A stretch of 64,000 nucleotides of DNA from contig OZ241882.1 in the NCBI GenBank assembly GCA_965203255.1, positions 3,162,001 to 3,226,000 of the forward strand, read 5' to 3'. The stretch comes from JAPOUP01 sp965203255 (GTDB lineage: Bacteria > Pseudomonadota > Alphaproteobacteria > Rhodobacterales > Rhodobacteraceae). Shown here in pieces: positions 60,856 to 64,000 of the stretch. Below the pieces are notes generated by a model, which worked only from the letters and a program-made list of their open reading frames with translations, was not told the DNA's origin and made no database searches. Each line of letters begins with the position of its first letter. Position 1 is the stretch's first letter. Made by a program: the position numbers and the translations under genes.

Positions 60856-62142
60856 GTGCTACCTGACAGGATCGAAACGCTCGTCGTTGGCGGAGGACAG
60901 GCCGGAATTGCGATGAGCGAGCACCTCGGTCTGTGCGGTGTTCCGCATCTTGTTCTTGAGCGGCATCGGATAGCCGAGAGTTGGCGTTCGGAACGTTGGG
61001 ATTCGCTCGTGGCAAACGGTCCTGCCTGGCACGATCGCTTTCCAGGGCAGGAGTTTGCCCGCTCAGGACCTGACGCCTTTCCAGGTAAGGAGGAAATCGC
61101 CGACTATTTCGTCGCCTACGCACAGCGGATTGCCGCTCCGATTCACTGCGGGGTCGAAGTTACGCGAGTCGGGAGAATTCCCGGTCGACGGGAATTCCAG
61201 GTCCAGACCTCTGAGGGCAACCTCGTCGCCAATAGCGTTGTTGCAGCTACCGGGCCGTTCCAGCGTCCGATCACTCCCCAGATTGTGCCTGAACACACTG
61301 GCGTTACCCAGTTGCATTCGAATTCCTACCGGAATCCCAATCAGCTGCCGGAAGGCGGAGTTGTTGTTGTTGGTGGGGGATCGTCCGGCACGCAGATTGC
61401 CGAGGAACTGCTGACAGCTGGTCGCGAGGTCTACCTTTCCATTGGTCCACATGACCGACCTCCCCGCCGTTATCGCGGGCAGGACTTCGTCTGGTGGCTT
61501 GGCGTATTGGGAAAATGGGATGCGGAGACCGCTGGTGCGGACAGGGAGCATGTCACGATCGCGGTCAGTGGCGCCTACGGCGGACATACTGTCGATTTCC
61601 GCCGACTCGCCGCCAGAGGGATCAATCTGGTCGGGCGGACCGAATCCTGCAGTGATGGCTTCCTTAGGTTTGCACCTGACCTCAAGAGAAACATCGACAA
61701 TGGAGACGCCAATTTCCTCTCGGTGCTGGACGAGGCCGATGCCTATGTCTCTGAAACGGGTTTGCCGCTGCCTGAAGAGCCGGATGCACGGACCATTGGC
61801 CCTGACCCTGAGTGCATAAGCCAGCCAAGGCTGTCGCTTGATCTTGGCGGAGCTGGGATCTCCACCATCATCTGGGCGACGGGATATGGACTGGAATTCA
61901 GTTGGTTGAGCCTTGACGTCTTTGACGGGCGTGGTTGGCCGAGGCATAGGCGTGGGATTTCCGCCGTCGCCGGACTCTACTTCGTTGGATTGCCTTGGCT
62001 GTCCCGTCGCGGATCCTCGTTTATCTGGGGCGTATGGCATGACGCGAAGTTCATCGCCGATCACATTGCGATGAGATGCCATTACATGGAACACTGCAGG
62101 ACGAATGTCGATCACGTCCAAGGCTTCGCCGGTAAGCGCTGA
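60856..62142 (+). CDS. Flavin-dependent monooxygenase (FMO/CzcO-like)
   Basis: 428 residues, beginning GTG with a perfect AGGAGG nine bases upstream. FAD site VVGGGQAGIAMSEHL; NADP site VVVVGGGSSGTQIAEELLTA; ATGPFQRP and IIWATGYGLEFSWLSLDVFD are the usual ATG motifs. These proteins resemble flavin-containing monooxygenases that oxidise N or S in small organic compounds. It is followed by a RidA homologue, a DUF1028 gene and a trimethylamine-dehydrogenase-like gene, which suggests amine or imine chemistry. Substrate unknown. Confidence 0.85.
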   Translation: MLPDRIETLVVGGGQAGIAMSEHLGLCGVPHLVLERHRIAESWRSERWDSLVANGPAWHDRFPGQEFARSGPDAFPGKEEIADYFVAYAQRIAAPIHCGVEVTRVGRIPGRREFQVQTSEGNLVANSVVAATGPFQRPITPQIVPEHTGVTQLHSNSYRNPNQLPEGGVVVVGGGSSGTQIAEELLTAGREVYLSIGPHDRPPRRYRGQDFVWWLGVLGKWDAETAGADREHVTIAVSGAYGGHTVDFRRLAARGINLVGRTESCSDGFLRFAPDLKRNIDNGDANFLSVLDEADAYVSETGLPLPEEPDARTIGPDPECISQPRLSLDLGGAGISTIIWATGYGLEFSWLSLDVFDGRGWPRHRRGISAVAGLYFVGLPWLSRRGSSFIWGVWHDAKFIADHIAMRCHYMEHCRTNVDHVQGFAGKR

Positions 62143-62160
62143 TAGAACGGGGAATCGTAC

Positions 62161-62577
62161 ATGGCCCATACCCGCATCCGAAAATTCAATACCCGTGACA
62201 CCTATCCGGAGCAGAATCTGGACAATGATCTTTGCCACGCGGTTGTCACAAACGGCGGACGCATTGTCTGGATGAGAGGTCAGTGTCCGCAGAACCTGAG
62301 CGATGCAGTCAACATCGACAGCCACGATCCAGCCGAGCAGACCCACAAGGTGATGCAGAACATCCGCCAGTTGATCGAGGAAGCTGGTGGCGGGATGGAA
62401 CATCTCGTAAAGATGGTGATTTACATCACCGATATCCGACATCGCGAAGCCATATACCTCACCATCGGTGAATACATAAAGGATGTGCATCCGGTTGCGA
62501 CCGGGCTTGTGGTCCAGGCTCTTGCCCGACCGGAATGGCTGGTCGAGATTGACGCAACGGCTGTAATTCCGGAGTGA
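62161..62577 (+). CDS. RidA/YjgF family protein
   Basis: 138 residues. The Rid family hydrolyses reactive enamines/imines to ketones and ammonia. Recognised by IVWMRGQCPQNLSDAVNIDS, QTHKVMQNIRQLIEEAGGGM, EHLVKMVIYITDIRHREAIY, and the closing VVQALARPEWLVEIDATAVI. The usual catalytic Arg may be replaced here by the ARPEWLVEID arrangement, as in several Rid subfamilies. It starts 18 bases after the monooxygenase and overlaps the likely ribosome site of DUF1028. Confidence 0.92.
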   Translation: MAHTRIRKFNTRDTYPEQNLDNDLCHAVVTNGGRIVWMRGQCPQNLSDAVNIDSHDPAEQTHKVMQNIRQLIEEAGGGMEHLVKMVIYITDIRHREAIYLTIGEYIKDVHPVATGLVVQALARPEWLVEIDATAVIPE

Positions 62578-62581
62578 TGCC

Positions 62582-63256
62582 CTGACGTTTTCCCTTGTCG
62601 CCTGCTGCCCGGAAACGGGAATGTTCGGAGTTGCCATTTCATCGTCCTCCCCTGCGGTGGCGGCTCGGTGCTCGTACGCCCGGGCAGGCGTAGGTGCGGT
62701 CGCCTCGCAGAACGTCACTGATCCAACACTTGGGCCACTGGCGCTTGATCTCATGCAGTCTGGACTTTCAGCCATCAAGGCGGTTGACGAAGTCAGGAGG
62801 CTTGGTCGATTTCTCGATTATCGTCAGGTACTTGCGGTTGATTCCCGTGGCCATACCGCTGTTCATTCCGGACAGCGAAGCCTGGGCGTCTGGGCCGAAG
62901 CGCACTGTGAGGGTGTTGCAAGCGGTGGAAATCTTCTTGCGAATGACCGCGTGCCGCAGGCTATAGTGGACAGTTTCCTCGCCACTTCAGGCCAGCTTGG
63001 CGACCGACTTCTCGCCGCGCTGCAGGCCGGGCTCGACGCTGGCGGCGAAGCCGGTCCAGTCCATTCAGCAGGGTTGAAGCTCGTCGACAAAGCCGCGTGG
63101 CCACTTGTCGATCTTCGTTGCGACTGGAGCGAAAGTTGCCCAGTCGCGGAGTTGAAGGTCGCTTGGGATGTGTACAGACCTCAAATGGATGCCTACGTCC
63201 AACGCGCCCTTGATCCGCGGGTGGCGCCTTCATATGGCGTACCGGGAGATGAGTAG
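62582..63256 (+). CDS. DUF1028 family protein, likely CTG start
   Basis: About 224 residues. DUF1028 proteins normally start MTFSLVA. Here the text TFSLVACCPETGMFGVAISS is preceded by CTG at 62582, with GGAG (62571-62574) 7 nt upstream, overlapping the RidA stop. The next standard in-frame start is the ATG at 62621, which would drop 13 conserved residues. Other landmarks are YARAGVGAVASQNVTDPTLG, LRCDWSESCPVAELKVAWDV. These are predicted Ntn-hydrolase-like proteins, often beside RidA or peptidase genes. Confidence 0.8.
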   Translation: MTFSLVACCPETGMFGVAISSSSPAVAARCSYARAGVGAVASQNVTDPTLGPLALDLMQSGLSAIKAVDEVRRLGRFLDYRQVLAVDSRGHTAVHSGQRSLGVWAEAHCEGVASGGNLLANDRVPQAIVDSFLATSGQLGDRLLAALQAGLDAGGEAGPVHSAGLKLVDKAAWPLVDLRCDWSESCPVAELKVAWDVYRPQMDAYVQRALDPRVAPSYGVPGDE

Positions 63257-63567
63257 AGGTGCCCCGCATGATTGCCGAAAGCCCACATGCCTGTGAGACG
63301 TGGTGCACAGCCTATCCGAATCGATTGACCAGTAACCCTTCGGTCTGCCGATTCGGGAGACGACCGTGTCCATGTCTCCATGAACCGGAGCCAATGAGCA
63401 GTTCTTTGCAGTTCCAGTAAACGGAAATCGCCAAGTGGTGTCTCGACACCGTCCCGAAATGGGCCGAAGAACTCGGAATGCTCTGGAGAATGCACGGACG
63501 CGGCAGCGCGCCTAGTGCTCTCGGTTGAAAGCGGAGTATCGAAACGCATTGGAGAAGGGAGGTTGAG
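63257..63567. other. Intergenic, no recognised gene
   Basis: About 310 bases between DUF1028 and the last gene. No recognisable gene, RNA or terminator was found. It may contain a promoter for the dehydrogenase. Confidence 0.35.
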
Positions 63568-64000
63568 TTGCGCGACCCTCGCTATGACATTCTATTCGAG
63601 CCGATCAGGATCGGGCCGGTCACGGCGAAAAACCGGTTCTATCAGGTCCCTCACTGCAATGGTGGCGGTTACCGTGATCCGTCAGCGGCGGCCGAGATGC
63701 GTGGAATGAAGTCGGAAGGTGGTTGGAGTGTCGTATTCACCGAACAGTGTGAAATGCACCATTCATCTGAGATAACGCCCTTCATTGAACTTCGGCTCTG
63801 GGAAGACCGGGATATTCCGGGATTGGCGAAGATCGCGGAAAAGATCCGGGAGCATGGGGCTCTTGCTGGCATTCAGTTGGCTTACTCCGGGGTGAATGGT
63901 CCGAACTTCTATTCCCGAGAGGTGCCGCTTGCCGTGAGCGCCCAACCAATCCGCACCTTCACCAACGACCCGGTTCAGGCACGAGCGCTTGACAGGTCCG
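63568..64000 (+). CDS. Trimethylamine dehydrogenase-like flavoprotein, N-terminal part
   Basis: 144 codons are present and the gene runs off the right edge. It starts at a TTG with GGGAGG 5 nt upstream: LRDPRYDILFEPIRIGPVTA then KNRFYQVPHCNGGGYRDPSA. This opening is typical of the old-yellow-enzyme-type barrel in trimethylamine and dimethylamine dehydrogenases. GGWSVVFTEQCEMHHSSEIT and GALAGIQLAYSGVNGPNFYS continue the barrel. The C-terminal Fe-S and FAD domains are outside the window, so the exact family is not certain. It may act with the FMO and RidA proteins upstream on an amine substrate. Confidence 0.8.
   Translation, partial: MRDPRYDILFEPIRIGPVTAKNRFYQVPHCNGGGYRDPSAAAEMRGMKSEGGWSVVFTEQCEMHHSSEITPFIELRLWEDRDIPGLAKIAEKIREHGALAGIQLAYSGVNGPNFYSREVPLAVSAQPIRTFTNDPVQARALDRS

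Noticed and set aside
1..64000. tRNA, rRNA, CRISPR arrays, riboswitches
   Set aside because: No cloverleaf, ribosomal sequence, regularly spaced repeat or known riboswitch core was recognised by eye. A covariance-model scan would be decisive.

Overview
This window comes from a GC-rich alphaproteobacterium, most like the Rhodobacterales (Paracoccaceae-type). The evidence is gene order: dnaQ-coaE-aroE-maf, hemJ-rho-mnmE-mnmG-rsmG-parA-parB, hemW-rdgB-rph/hrcA-grpE, and tim44/fxsA/secB/smr. DUF6878 and DUF6915 proteins are also typical of that order. The right half very probably spans the chromosome origin. Genes diverge from an AT-rich gap at 45126-45517 that carries DnaA-box-like 9-mers. Two exact 16-bp parS sites lie a few kilobases away, inside mnmG and rsmG, just before parA-parB. 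No rRNA, tRNA or CRISPR array was seen.

Layout: 1-3.8 kb holds pheT-pheS, an opposite-strand lipoprotein gene, and rplT-rpmI. At 4.5-9.4 kb lies a polar amino acid ABC transporter with a GntR regulator and a class IV aminotransferase, preceded by a perfect palindromic operator candidate. At 9.7-13.1 kb are a glycine-zipper lipoprotein, pyruvate kinase, an N-formylglutamate amidohydrolase homologue and a DUF1244 protein. At 13.1-19.5 kb is an insertion-sequence graveyard: two IS630-type elements with clear ends, a decayed copy of each, a 112-bp MITE, an ArdC fragment and pieces of an unknown element. At 19.5-24.8 kb is a compact operon for a Tat-exported molybdenum hydroxylase with a cytochrome b and two small unknown proteins. 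At 25.2-27.4 kb is a 728-residue transposase fusing a DruA-like (DUF4338) domain to an IS4-type nuclease. At 27.5-36.9 kb are an FbpABC-like transporter, a dead phnE fragment and a ugpBAEC operon. At 37.3-39.8 kb is a type II restriction-modification pair whose Eco29kI-like nuclease was broken by a 13-bp tandem duplication, followed by DUF6878-DUF6915. At 39.9-45.1 kb are smr, tim44, fxsA, secB and dnaQ-coaE-aroE-maf. At 45.1-56.5 kb are the origin, hemJ, an IS1111-type element, a second decayed restriction-modification pair, rho (frameshifted), mnmE, mnmG, rsmG and parAB. At 56.5-64 kb are hemW, rdgB, rph, hrcA, grpE, and a monooxygenase/RidA/DUF1028/trimethylamine-dehydrogenase-like cluster.

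Common threads: host genes look intact and tightly packed, often with 4-8 bp overlaps, while accessory genes are decaying. Both restriction systems, ArdC, PhnE and most transposases are broken. Single-base frameshifts also hit rho, which suggests either sequence error or ongoing decay. The IS elements, though of unrelated families, are all visibly richer in GC than the host genes.
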